From NCBI GenBank assembly GCA_963760225.1, contig CAVXCD010000001.1, positions 310,001 through 374,000 of the forward strand: 64,000 nucleotides of DNA, in the 5' to 3' direction. Shown here piece by piece: positions 38,796 through 48,869 of the stretch (position 1 is the stretch's first letter; each line of letters begins with the position of its first letter). Below the pieces are notes generated by a model. It saw nothing but the letters and a program-made list of their open reading frames with translations. It was not told the origin of the DNA and did no database searches. Both the position numbers and the translations under genes were made by a program. Source of the DNA: 13-2-20CM-66-19 sp963760225. Its GTDB lineage: Bacteria > Pseudomonadota > Gammaproteobacteria > Steroidobacterales > Steroidobacteraceae.

Positions 38796-39908
38796 CTACA
38801 GCAGCCGCTGCTGTCCGCTCGCATCCGCGGCGGGCGCGGCCGGCCGGTGCAGCCGCACGGCGCGCGGGGCGACCGCGGAGAAACTTATTTCCATGGCGCG
38901 GAAGCGCTCGAGGATGCGCAGGTTGATGCTCTGCTGCGCATCCGCATAGCTCTGGTAGTCGGCGCGCGTGACGTAGTACACGGTCTCGAACTGCAGCGCC
39001 GCAGCCGTGCAGCGCAGCAGGTGGCAGCGGTCGAAGCGCGTGTCGGGGGTCGCCTCGATGATCTCGCGCAGGGTGCGCGGCACGGCGGCGAGCGTCGCCA
39101 CCGGCGTGTCGTAGTGCACGTCGAGCACGAACAGCGCGCGCCGCTCCTGCAGGCGGCCGAAGTTGCGCACCCGCACCTTCACCAGATCGCCGTTGGCGAT
39201 GATGATCTGCTCGCCATTGATGCTGCGCAGCCGGGTGCTCCTCACGCCGATGTGCTCGACCGTCCCCTGACAGTCGTCGACGCTCAGCGCATCGCCGATG
39301 CCGAAGGGCTTGTCGAGCGCAATGGAGAGCGATGCCAAGAGGTCGGCGAGCACCGTCTGCACGGCGAGCGCCAGTGCGATGCCGCCGATGCCAATGCCCG
39401 CGAGCAGCGGCTTGATCTCGACCCCGAGGTTGTCGAGCGCGAGCAGCACCGCCACCCCCCACACGAGGAGCCCGGCGACGAACAGGATCACCTCCATCGA
39501 GCTCTTGAGCAGGGTATCGGGACCTTTGGAGCGCTGCCGCCGCGCGTCGATGGCGTAGCGCACGGTCGTCATGGCCCACAGCGCCGCCTGCATCCAGAAG
39601 AGCAGCACCAGCGCGACGCTCAGCGCGCGCTCGAAGCGCGGCGGGAAGGTGAGGTCGCGCGAGGCCAGCCACACCGCGACGCCGAGCAGGAATATCCGGC
39701 TGGTGCGCTCCACCAGCAGGCCCGCGAGCTCGATGGCCTGTATCTGCGGTAGGTGGTGCCGCGAGAGGCGCCGGCGCTGCGCGCTGATGAAGCCCTTGGC
39801 GACCGGCAGCAGCGTGAACGTGACCGCGAACACGAGCAGTGCGAACGCCCACGCGCCGAGCTCGTTGCCGAGGAAAGACATCTGCCACAAGGCGCGCCAG
39901 TCCGACAT
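38796..39908 (-). CDS. MscS-family mechanosensitive ion channel
   Basis: 370 residues. Membrane helices lie near 17-35, 68-85, 91-112 and 139-158. The pore-lining helix is Gly/Ala-rich (LLAGIGIGGIALALAVQTVLADLLASLSIAL, about 168-198). A soluble MscS beta domain (VRSTRLRSINGEQIIIANGDLV) and alpha-beta cage follow. Larger than E. coli MscS (286 aa) by extra N-terminal helices. Likely protects against hypo-osmotic shock. Confidence 0.9.
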   Translation of the reverse strand: MSDWRALWQMSFLGNELGAWAFALLVFAVTFTLLPVAKGFISAQRRRLSRHHLPQIQAIELAGLLVERTSRIFLLGVAVWLASRDLTFPPRFERALSVALVLLFWMQAALWAMTTVRYAIDARRQRSKGPDTLLKSSMEVILFVAGLLVWGVAVLLALDNLGVEIKPLLAGIGIGGIALALAVQTVLADLLASLSIALDKPFGIGDALSVDDCQGTVEHIGVRSTRLRSINGEQIIIANGDLVKVRVRNFGRLQERRALFVLDVHYDTPVATLAAVPRTLREIIEATPDTRFDRCHLLRCTAAALQFETVYYVTRADYQSYADAQQSINLRILERFRAMEISFSAVAPRAVRLHRPAAPAADASGQQRLL

Positions 39909-39984
39909 CCGCTAAGGCTCCCGTGCGCTTCCCCGCTGGATGCGCTTGACCCGCGCGAACCTTACCGCCTTCGCGGCGGGGCGA

Positions 39985-41390
<1,406 letters not shown>

Positions 41391-41394
<4 letters not shown>

Positions 41395-42485
41395 GTCTCT
41401 TCTCCCAGGGGTAACAGCAGCGTAAACACGGTGCGCCCCACTTCACTGTCGAATTCGATGATGCCGCCGTTGCGCGTCACCAGGTCCTGGGCCACGGCGA
41501 GCCCGAGTCCGCTGCCGTTGGCGCGTCCGGTGACCAGCGGATAGAAGATCGAGGAGCGCAGCTGCGGCGGCACGCCCGGGCCGTTGTCCTCCACCTGCAC
41601 GCTCGCCACCAGCCGATGCATCGCCGAGCCGATACTGACGTGCGAGCGCGCGCGGGTACGCAGCACGATGCGCCCGCGGTCACCCTGCGCCTGCAGCGCG
41701 TTGCGCGCCACGTTGAGCAGCGCCTGGATGAGCTGGTTGCGATCGAGCATGGCGTTCGGCAGGCTCGGGTCGTAGTCGCGCTCGATCAGCAGCGTCACCG
41801 GCGCCTCGGCGCGCAGCAGGTGATAGACGTGCTCGCAGATCTCGTGGATGTTGAGCACCGTCTTGCTCGGGGCGCGGCTCGGACCTGACATGGAGTCGAC
41901 CAGCGCGGTGAGCCGGTCGGCCTCGCCGATGATCACCTGGGTGTATTCCTTGAGCGCCGCGCCGGGCAGCTCGCGCTCGAGCAGCTGCGCCGCGCCGCGC
42001 AGCCCGCCTAAGGGGTTTTTGATCTCGTGGGCGAGCTGGCGGACCATCAGGCGGCTGCCGTCGAGGCGCGCCAGCAGGTCGTTCTCGCGCGTGATGCGCT
42101 GGCGCTGCGTGGTATCGGCGAGCTCGAGCAGCAGGTGCCGCCCGGTGAGCCCGTCAAGCGGAGTGAGGGTCACGTCGAGCGTGCGCGCTTCGCGCGGCGC
42201 CGCCGCCGGGCGCACCAGCAGCTCGCGGTCGGCGATCCCCTCGCCGCTCATCAGCACGCGGCGCAGGATGCCGCCGAGCGCTTCGGGCGCGTGCAGCAGA
42301 TCGGTGAACGGACGGCCGCGCGCCGTCTTCAGGCTGAAGGCGAGCAGGTCCTGCGCGGCGACGTTGGCGTACATCGGGCACAGCTGCGCATCCAGCATGA
42401 CGATGCCGGTGGCGAGCGCGTCGAGCAGGTCGGCCGGATCGAAATGCGCGAGCGCTGAGGGCGCGCTGTGCTCAACCGCGACCAC
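41391..42485 (-). CDS. ntrB: Nitrogen sensor histidine kinase NtrB
   Basis: 364 residues. An N-terminal PAS domain (about 15-125), then the H-box RQLAHEIKNPLGG with phospho-His153, then the HATPase domain with N-box (QALLNVARNALQA), VEDNGPGVPP and GSGLGLAVAQ. It phosphorylates NtrC under nitrogen limitation and, with PII, dephosphorylates it when nitrogen is plentiful. No membrane helices. It forms a unit with ntrC and lies downstream of the glnA/DUF4124 genes. Confidence 0.95.
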
Positions 42486-42512
42486 GGCGCCTCCGGCGCG
42501 CGCCGGCGCGTG

Positions 42513-43061
42513 TCAGTGCGGACGGATCGGGGTGTTGGGGTTGAGCAGCGAGGGCTGATGGATGCTGAAGGTCACGGCGGGCGTCTGGCACAGAATCGTC
42601 TCGTCGACGTCGCGCACCTGCGCCTGCAGCGTGTGCGTGCCGCGATCGACCGGCGAGAGTGTGAACTGTGCGCCGGTCGGCTTGCCCTCGTTGATCGGCT
42701 GGCCGTCGAGGCTCACGAAGATCTGGTCGCCGGGCTTGAGCGCCGGGTCGGTCTGCACGGAGATGGTGAGCGCATCGAGGTTCATGAACTCCTGCTGGTC
42801 GGTCGGCCGCACCACGGCGCATCCCTGGTAGGGGCCGCCGGTACGCTGCGCCGCCGGCGGCGGCACATTGCCGGCGGACGGCGCGACGCCGAGCGAGGAA
42901 TGCGGGAAGGTCTGCGCGTCCTTCACCTGCAGTTTCTCGGCGTTGGCATGCGGCTGGTCGCTGTAGTGCACGACACCGTTCTCGTCGACCCACTTGTAGA
43001 CGGTCGTGGCGAGGGCCAGCGAGCACAGCAGCGGCATTAAGGTAAACGCGAGCTTGCGCAT
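42513..43061 (-). CDS. DUF4124-domain exported protein
   Basis: 182 residues from MRKLAFTLMPLLCSLALATTVYKWVDENGVVHYSDQ. A signal peptide is followed directly by the DUF4124 motif YKWVDENGVVHYSDQP. After a Pro-rich linker comes a beta-sandwich with ALTISVQTDPALKPGDQIFVSLDG. It commonly sits between glnA and ntrB in gammaproteobacteria; function is unknown, possibly envelope. Confidence 0.85.
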   Translation of the reverse strand: MRKLAFTLMPLLCSLALATTVYKWVDENGVVHYSDQPHANAEKLQVKDAQTFPHSSLGVAPSAGNVPPPAAQRTGGPYQGCAVVRPTDQQEFMNLDALTISVQTDPALKPGDQIFVSLDGQPINEGKPTGAQFTLSPVDRGTHTLQAQVRDVDETILCQTPAVTFSIHQPSLLNPNTPIRPH

Positions 43062-43220
43062 ACCAATGCAGCATAGCGCCGCGGACGCTCGGCGACAAAA
43101 GCGGGCCGCGGCGCATGGCGCGCGCCGCTGCCCGCAGCCTCGGCCCCGCCGCACGTGCAAGCGCTCGAGGCGCCTGGGGCGCCGCGGCGTGCACTGCGAG
43201 GCTTGGCCGGTACATGGCGA

Positions 43221-44630
43221 TCAGCAGCTGTAGTACAGCTCCAGCTCCACGGGGTGGGTGGACATGCGAAAGCGCGTGATCTCCTGCATCTTCAGTCCCA
43301 TGTACGCATCGATGACGTCGTTGGTGAACACTCCGCCGCGCGTCAGGAACTCGCGATCCTTGTCGAGATGCTCGAGCGCCATGTCGAGCGCGTGGCACAC
43401 GGTCGGGATGTGCGAGGCCTCCTCGGGCTCGAGGTCGTAGAGATCCTTGTCGGCCGGATCGCCGGGATGGATCTTGTTCTGGATGCCGTCGAGCCCGGCG
43501 AGCATCATCGCCGCGAAGGCGAAGTAGGGATTGGCGCTCGAGTCCGGGAAGCGCACCTCGATGCGCCGCGCCTTGGGATTGGACACCCACGGGATGCGGA
43601 TCGAGGCGGAGCGGTTGCGCGCCGAGTAGGCGAGCATCACCGGAGCTTCGAAGCCGGGCACCAGGCGCTTGTAGCTGTTGGTGCCGGCGTTGGTGAAGGC
43701 GTTGAGCGCCTTGGCGTGGCGGATGACGCCGCCGATGTAGTAGAGCGCCAGATCCGACAGCCCGCCGTACTTGTCGCCGGCGAACAGCGCGCGGCCTTCC
43801 TTCTGCAGCGACTGGTGCACGTGCATGCCGCTGCCGTTGTCGCCGACCAGCGGCTTGGGCATGAAGGTCGCGGTCTTGCCGTAGCCGTGGGCCACGTTGT
43901 GCACCGCGTACTTGAGGATCTGCACCTGGTCGGCCTTGATGACCAGCGTGCCCGCGCCGATGCCGATCTCGGACTGTCCGGCGGTCGCCACCTCGTGGTG
44001 GTGCACTTCGACCTTCAGTCCCATCTCCTCACACGCCAGACACATCGCCGAGCGGATGTCCTGGAACGCATCCACCGGCGGCACCGGGAAGTAGCCGCCC
44101 TTGATGCCGGGGCGGTGGCCCTTGTTGCCGTCGGCGTATTCCTTGGGAGAGTTCCAGGCGCCCTGCACCGAGTCGATGGCGTAGAAGCTGCCGTGCATCT
44201 CGTTGCCGTAGCGCACGCTGTCGAAGATGAAGAACTCGTTCTCCGGTCCGAACAGCGCGCTGTCGGCGATGCCGGTGGATTTGAGATAGGCTTCGGCGCG
44301 CTTGGCGAGCGAGCGCGGATCGCGCTCGTAGCCCTGCATGGTCGTCGGCTCGATCACGTCGCAGCGCAGATTGACCGTGGTCTCCTCGAAGAACGGATCG
44401 ATGACGGCCGTGCCCGGTTCAGGCATCAGGATCATGTCCGACTCGTTGATGCCCTTCCATCCGGCGATCGAGGAGCCGTCGAACATCTTGCCGTCGCGGA
44501 ACAGGTCCTCATCGACCAGCCGCGCCGGGATCGTCACGTGCTGCTCTTTGCCGCGCGTATCCGTGAAGCGCAGGTCCGCGAACTTCACCTGCTTTTCTTT
44601 TATGAGTTTCAGTACGTCACTGGGTGTCAT
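43221..44630 (-). CDS. glnA: Glutamine synthetase, type I
   Basis: 469 residues, the standard dodecameric bacterial enzyme. Joins ammonia and glutamate using ATP. Landmarks: DGSSIAGWKGINESDMILMP, EVHHHEVATAGQSEIG, GSGMHVHQSL, and the loop with the adenylylation Tyr in KDLYDLEPEE. A sigma-54 promoter with NtrC sites stands upstream and ntrB-ntrC downstream, so it is under nitrogen control both transcriptionally and by GlnE-type modification. Confidence 0.97.
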   Translation of the reverse strand: MTPSDVLKLIKEKQVKFADLRFTDTRGKEQHVTIPARLVDEDLFRDGKMFDGSSIAGWKGINESDMILMPEPGTAVIDPFFEETTVNLRCDVIEPTTMQGYERDPRSLAKRAEAYLKSTGIADSALFGPENEFFIFDSVRYGNEMHGSFYAIDSVQGAWNSPKEYADGNKGHRPGIKGGYFPVPPVDAFQDIRSAMCLACEEMGLKVEVHHHEVATAGQSEIGIGAGTLVIKADQVQILKYAVHNVAHGYGKTATFMPKPLVGDNGSGMHVHQSLQKEGRALFAGDKYGGLSDLALYYIGGVIRHAKALNAFTNAGTNSYKRLVPGFEAPVMLAYSARNRSASIRIPWVSNPKARRIEVRFPDSSANPYFAFAAMMLAGLDGIQNKIHPGDPADKDLYDLEPEEASHIPTVCHALDMALEHLDKDREFLTRGGVFTNDVIDAYMGLKMQEITRFRMSTHPVELELYYSC

Positions 44631-44710
44631 GTCGCCTCCGGAAAAGGGTAGAGATCGCCACTAAGCTCGCAGGTCCCAAATGCTGCGAAGTCGGCGAAGT
44701 GGCCTGACGT

Positions 44711-44726
44711 TGCAGGGCCCGTGCCA
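44711..44726 (-). promoter_or_regulatory. Sigma-54 promoter of glnA
   Basis: The minus strand reads TGGCACGGGCCCTGCA, matching the TGGCACG-N4-TTGCA consensus with the GG and GC ten bases apart. It lies about 80 bp before the glnA ATG. Confidence 0.85.
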
Positions 44727-44776
44727 AGGTTGGCGGCACGAAGAATCAAGCGCTTAGGGTCATACGGCCGAGGCTC

Positions 44777-44793
44777 TGCACCATTAGAGTGCA
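44777..44793 (-). promoter_or_regulatory. NtrC-binding site 1 of glnA
   Basis: TGCACCATTAGAGTGCA is a TGCAC-N7-GTGCA palindrome, upstream of the sigma-54 promoter. Confidence 0.8.
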
Positions 44794-44808
44794 TTGGGGG
44801 CTCATTAT

Positions 44809-44825
44809 TGCACTGTTTCTGTGCG
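44809..44825 (-). promoter_or_regulatory. NtrC-binding site 2 of glnA
   Basis: TGCACTGTTTCTGTGCG. Its centre is 32 bp (three helical turns) from site 1, matching the enhancer spacing known for enteric glnA. Confidence 0.8.
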
Positions 44826-44933
44826 AAAAGTCAGGCGGTGCGCCGCTTATGTCCGGCGCAGCTTCGCGCAGCGCGCGCTTTTGGTGCGCCGGCGACGAGC
44901 GCCCGCAGGATCCGGGAGGCTTCCAAAGCGCCG

Positions 44934-44939
44934 TATACT
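44934..44939 (+). promoter_or_regulatory. Possible -10 box of glyQ-glyS-plsC
   Basis: TATACT lies 31 bp before the glyQ ATG; the -35 region is unremarkable. Confidence 0.4.
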
Positions 44940-44970
44940 CGCGCGCTCTTTGGGGTCGGAAAGAACTCTC

Positions 44971-45912
44971 ATGAAACTCGGCCGCGCGCCGCGCACCTTC
45001 CAGGAGCTGATCTTCGCGCTGCAGAGCTACTGGTCGGAGGCCGGGTGCGTCGTGCTCGAGCCCTACGACATGGAGGTCGGCGCCGGCACGTTCCACACCG
45101 CCACGTTCCTCGCGGCCGTGGGGCCTGAGCCGTGGCGCGCGGCCTACCTGCAGCCCTCGCGTCGCCCCGCCGACGGCCGCTACGGCGACAACCCGTTCCG
45201 TCTGCAGCACTACTACCAGTTCCAGGTGACGCTCAAACCCTCGCCGCTGCCGATCCTCGAGCTGTACCTCGGGAGTCTCGCCGCCTTAGGCGTGGACCCG
45301 CTCGTCCATGACGTGCGCTTCGTCGAGGACAACTGGGAGTCCCCGACGCTCGGCGCCTGGGGCCTGGGGTGGGAGGTATGGCTGAACGGCATGGAGGTCA
45401 CGCAGTTCACCTACTTCCAGCAGGTCGGCGGCCTCGACTGCCGCCCGGTGACCGGCGAGATCACCTACGGGCTCGAGCGGCTCGCGATGTATCTGCAGGG
45501 CGTGGAAAGCATTTACGACATTCTCTGGAGCGACACGCCCGACGGCCCCATCACCTACGGCGACCTGTTCCGCCAGAACGAGGTCGAGCAGTCGGCGTAC
45601 AACTTCGAGCAGGCCGACGTGTCGGTGCTGCTGCGGCACTTCGAGGACCACGAGCAGGCCTGCCAGCGCCTGCTCGAGGCGAAGCTCGCACTGCCCGCCT
45701 ACGAGCAGGTGCTGAAGGCCTCGCACAACTTCAACCTGCTCGATGCGCGCCGCGCCATCTCGGTCACCGAGCGGCAGCGCTACCTGTTGCGGGTGCGCAC
45801 GCTCGCCAGCGCCGTGGCGCGCGCGTATCTGGCGAGCCGCGAGGCGCTCGGCTTCCCGTTGCTGAAAGCGCGCGCGCCGGCCGGCGCGCGCGGGCCGCAG
45901 AGCAACGCATGA
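44971..45912 (+). CDS. glyQ: Glycyl-tRNA synthetase alpha subunit
   Basis: 313 residues of the bacterial alpha2-beta2 enzyme; the alpha subunit holds the class II active site. Landmarks: TFQELIFALQSYW at the start, PYDMEVGAGTFHTATFL, LQHYYQFQVTLKPSP and LERLAMYLQGVESIYDI. It overlaps glyS by 4 bp. The ATG at 44971 is the standard family start, though an upstream in-frame extension exists. Confidence 0.97.
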   Translation: MKLGRAPRTFQELIFALQSYWSEAGCVVLEPYDMEVGAGTFHTATFLAAVGPEPWRAAYLQPSRRPADGRYGDNPFRLQHYYQFQVTLKPSPLPILELYLGSLAALGVDPLVHDVRFVEDNWESPTLGAWGLGWEVWLNGMEVTQFTYFQQVGGLDCRPVTGEITYGLERLAMYLQGVESIYDILWSDTPDGPITYGDLFRQNEVEQSAYNFEQADVSVLLRHFEDHEQACQRLLEAKLALPAYEQVLKASHNFNLLDARRAISVTERQRYLLRVRTLASAVARAYLASREALGFPLLKARAPAGARGPQSNA

Positions 45913-48059
45913 GCACCGGCGCACGCGACTTCCTCGTCGAGATCGGCACCGAGGAACTGCCGCCGAAGGCGCTGCAGCCGCTCGCGCAGGCCCTCGTCGC
46001 GGGCCTCACCGCCGGCCTTGCCAGGGCGCAGCTGTCGCACGGCGAGGTCTCAGGGTTCGCCACTCCGCGGCGCCTCGCCGTTCTGGTGCGGCGCCTCGCC
46101 GCGCGCTCTCCCGAGCAGCACCTGAAGCGCCGCGGTCCGCCGCTGAGCGCCGCCTTCGATGCGAGCGGCGCCCCGACGCGCGCCGCACTCGCCTTCGCCC
46201 AAAGCTGCGGCACCCCCGTGGAGGCGCTCGAGCGCATCACGGAAGACAAGGGCACCTTCCTGTATTTCACCGGAACGCGCGCGGGCGAGGAGGCCGTGCG
46301 GCGGCTGCCGGCACTGGTGCAGACGGCGCTCGATGAGCTGCCGATCCCGCGCCGCATGCGCTGGGGAGAGGGCGAGGCGCTGTTCGTGCGCCCGGTACAC
46401 TGGGTGGTGATGCTCTTCGGCAAGGACGTCGTGCCCGCGACGCTGCTCGGCGTGGCGGCCGGGCGCCACACGCGCGGCCACCGCTTCCATGCACCGAAGC
46501 CGCTCGCGCTCAGCACTCCTGCCGCCTACGAGCGCACGCTGCGCGAGCGCGGCTACGTGCTCGCAGACTTTGCCCTGCGGCGCGAGCGCATCCGCACCGC
46601 GGTCGATGCGGCGGCCGAGGGCGTCAAGGGGCGCGCACTGATCGGCGCGGCACTGCTCGATGAGGTGACCGCGCTCACCGAGTGGCCGGTGGCGCTCGCC
46701 GGGTTCTTCGAGGAGCGTTTCCTGTCGCTGCCGCGCGAGGTGCTGATCTCCACGCTCGAGACCCACCAGCGCTACTTCCCGGTGGAGGGTGCGACCGGCG
46801 GGCTGCTGCCCGCGTTCATCACCGTCGCCAACATCGAGAGCCGCGAACCGGACAAGGTGCGCGCCGGCAACGAGCGCGTGGTGCGCCCGCGCCTCGCCGA
46901 TGCGGCCTTCTTCTGGGAGCAGGACCGGCAGCAGCCGCTCGTCGCGCGCCGCCCCGGCCTCGATGCGGTGACCTTCCAGGCGCGACTCGGCTCTCTCGGC
47001 GACAAGACGCGCCGCGTTGCGGGGCTCGCCGCCGGGATCGCGCCGGCTGCCGGCGCGGCCCTCGAAGCCACCGAGCGCGCAGCGCTCCTCGCCAAGTGCG
47101 ATCTGCTCACCGCCATGGTCGGCGAGTTCCCCGAGCTGCAGGGGATCATGGGAGCCTATTACGCGCTCGCCGACGGCGAGCCGCACGAGGTTGCCACCGC
47201 CATCCGCGAGCACTACCTGCCGCGCTCGGCAGGTGATGCGCTGCCGGCGAGCGCGGCGGGCATCACGCTCGCGATCGCCGACAAGCTCGATACGCTCGCC
47301 GGGATCTTCGCGATCGGCGGCAAGCCGAGCGGCGCCAAGGATCCGTTCGGCCTGCGCCGCGCCGGGCTCGGCGTGCAGCGCATCCTGATCGAGAAGGGAC
47401 TCGACCTCGACCTGCCGGCGCACATCGCGCGCGCGCTCGGCGCGGTGCGCGCCGACATCGAGCGCCTCGGCACGCGCGCGGCACCGCCCGCGGCCGGCGC
47501 CGCCGACCCGGCGGCGCTCGCCGGGGAAATCTACGACTTCCTGATGGAGCGGCTGCGCGCCTACTACCTGGAGGGCGGCGCCGCGGCGAGCGCGGCACGC
47601 CCGGCCGTGACTGCGGAGATGTTCGACGCGGTGCTCGCCGCGCGCCCGGCCTCGCCGCTCGATTTCGATGCGCGCCTCAAGGCGCTCAGCATGTTCCTCG
47701 CGCTTCCCGAGGCCGGCAGCCTCACCGCCGCGAACAAACGCATCAGCAACATCCTGCGCAAAGCCAACACCACCCCGGGGGCCGAGGTCGACGTGCGCCA
47801 GCTGCGCGAGGACGCCGAGGTGCGCCTCTTCGATGCCATGCGCGCGCTGCGCGATGCGGTCTCCGCCGCCACCGCGCAGCGCGAGTACGCTGGCGCCCTG
47901 GGCAGGCTCGCGCAGCTGCGGCCCGCGGTCGATGCGTTCTTCGACCAGGTGATGGTCATGGACGAGGACCTCGCGCTGCGCGCCAATCGCCTGAGCCTGC
48001 TCGCCCAGCTGCAGGGTTTGTTCGCAGGGGTCGCGGACCTGTCGCGACTGCCGGGTTGA
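45909..48059 (+). CDS. glyS: Glycyl-tRNA synthetase beta subunit
   Basis: 716 residues. Starts MSTGARDFLVEIGTEELPPKAL, the conserved opening. It binds tRNA-Gly and supports transfer by the alpha subunit. Other landmarks are RMRWGEGEALFVRPVHWVVML and AADKLDTLAGIFAIG-like IADKLDTLAGIF, ending with an anticodon-binding helical domain. The start overlaps glyQ, and the stop overlaps the TTG of the next gene. Confidence 0.97.
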   Translation: MSTGARDFLVEIGTEELPPKALQPLAQALVAGLTAGLARAQLSHGEVSGFATPRRLAVLVRRLAARSPEQHLKRRGPPLSAAFDASGAPTRAALAFAQSCGTPVEALERITEDKGTFLYFTGTRAGEEAVRRLPALVQTALDELPIPRRMRWGEGEALFVRPVHWVVMLFGKDVVPATLLGVAAGRHTRGHRFHAPKPLALSTPAAYERTLRERGYVLADFALRRERIRTAVDAAAEGVKGRALIGAALLDEVTALTEWPVALAGFFEERFLSLPREVLISTLETHQRYFPVEGATGGLLPAFITVANIESREPDKVRAGNERVVRPRLADAAFFWEQDRQQPLVARRPGLDAVTFQARLGSLGDKTRRVAGLAAGIAPAAGAALEATERAALLAKCDLLTAMVGEFPELQGIMGAYYALADGEPHEVATAIREHYLPRSAGDALPASAAGITLAIADKLDTLAGIFAIGGKPSGAKDPFGLRRAGLGVQRILIEKGLDLDLPAHIARALGAVRADIERLGTRAAPPAAGAADPAALAGEIYDFLMERLRAYYLEGGAAASAARPAVTAEMFDAVLAARPASPLDFDARLKALSMFLALPEAGSLTAANKRISNILRKANTTPGAEVDVRQLREDAEVRLFDAMRALRDAVSAATAQREYAGALGRLAQLRPAVDAFFDQVMVMDEDLALRANRLSLLAQLQGLFAGVADLSRLPG

Positions 48060-48808
48060 GCGAGCGCGCGGCAGCGGTGGAGTCGAGCCGGCGCGGGCCG
48101 CTGCTGCAGCTCGCCGGCTCGCTGTTCTTCACCGGCTTCCTGTTCCTGTGGACCTTCCTCTACGCGATCTTCTTCGTGCTCGCGTGCCTGATGCTGCCCT
48201 TCCCGCGCCGTTTCGCGCTGGCGCGCGCCTACGCGGTGAGCGTGCTGGCGGTGCTGCGCTGGAGCTGCGGCCTCGCCTACCGCATCGAGGGTGAGCCGCT
48301 GCCGCAAGGCTGTCACGTCGCGTTGTGGAAGCACTCCTCCTCGTGGGAGACGATCGCGATGATGGTGGTCTTCCCCCGCCAGGTGTGGGTGCTCAAGCGC
48401 GAGCTGCTGTGGATCCCGGCGGTGGGTCTGGGGCTGCGGCAGCTGCATGCCATCGCGATCGATCGCCAGGCCGGACACTCCGCCGTCGCGCAGGTGCTCG
48501 AGCAGGGCAAGGAGCGCCTGGCGGAAGGTGACTGGATCATTATCTTTCCCGAAGGCACGCGCATGCCCGCCGGCGAGACGCGCCGCTATGGCGTGAGCGG
48601 TACGCTGCTGGCGATCGAGACCGATCGGTTCATCGTCCCGGTCGCGCACAACGCCGGACGCTACTGGCCGCGGCGCGGGTTGCTGAAGAAACCGGGCGTG
48701 GTGCGCGTCGTGATCGGCCCGGCGGTGCGCGCGGCGGGGCGCGAGGTGCGCGAGCTGAACGAGGAGGTCCAGGGCTGGATCGAGACGACGGTGCGCGAAC
48801 TTTTCTGA
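48056..48808 (+). CDS. plsC: 1-acyl-sn-glycerol-3-phosphate acyltransferase
   Basis: 250 residues from a TTG at 48056, which overlaps the glyS stop. Adds the second acyl chain to lysophosphatidic acid. An N-terminal membrane helix (about 26-48) precedes the catalytic motif WKHSSSWET (in this subgroup Trp-Glu replaces the usual HxxxxD spacing), and the glycerol-phosphate motif FPEGTR is at about 163. Inner membrane. The family has other acyltransferase specificities, so the exact substrate is inferred. Confidence 0.88.
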   Translation: MSERAAAVESSRRGPLLQLAGSLFFTGFLFLWTFLYAIFFVLACLMLPFPRRFALARAYAVSVLAVLRWSCGLAYRIEGEPLPQGCHVALWKHSSSWETIAMMVVFPRQVWVLKRELLWIPAVGLGLRQLHAIAIDRQAGHSAVAQVLEQGKERLAEGDWIIIFPEGTRMPAGETRRYGVSGTLLAIETDRFIVPVAHNAGRYWPRRGLLKKPGVVRVVIGPAVRAAGREVRELNEEVQGWIETTVRELF

Positions 48809-48869
48809 GTGCGGCCGTGCTCGCGCGGGCGTGCGATGATCCTGCGCTTTCGTTCCTGCAGGTGCCGAC

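Noticed and set aside
36641..38824. 727-codon minus-strand frame over pyrD and the DsbA-like gene
   Set aside because: Antisense to two clear genes, and its end is out of frame with trmL.
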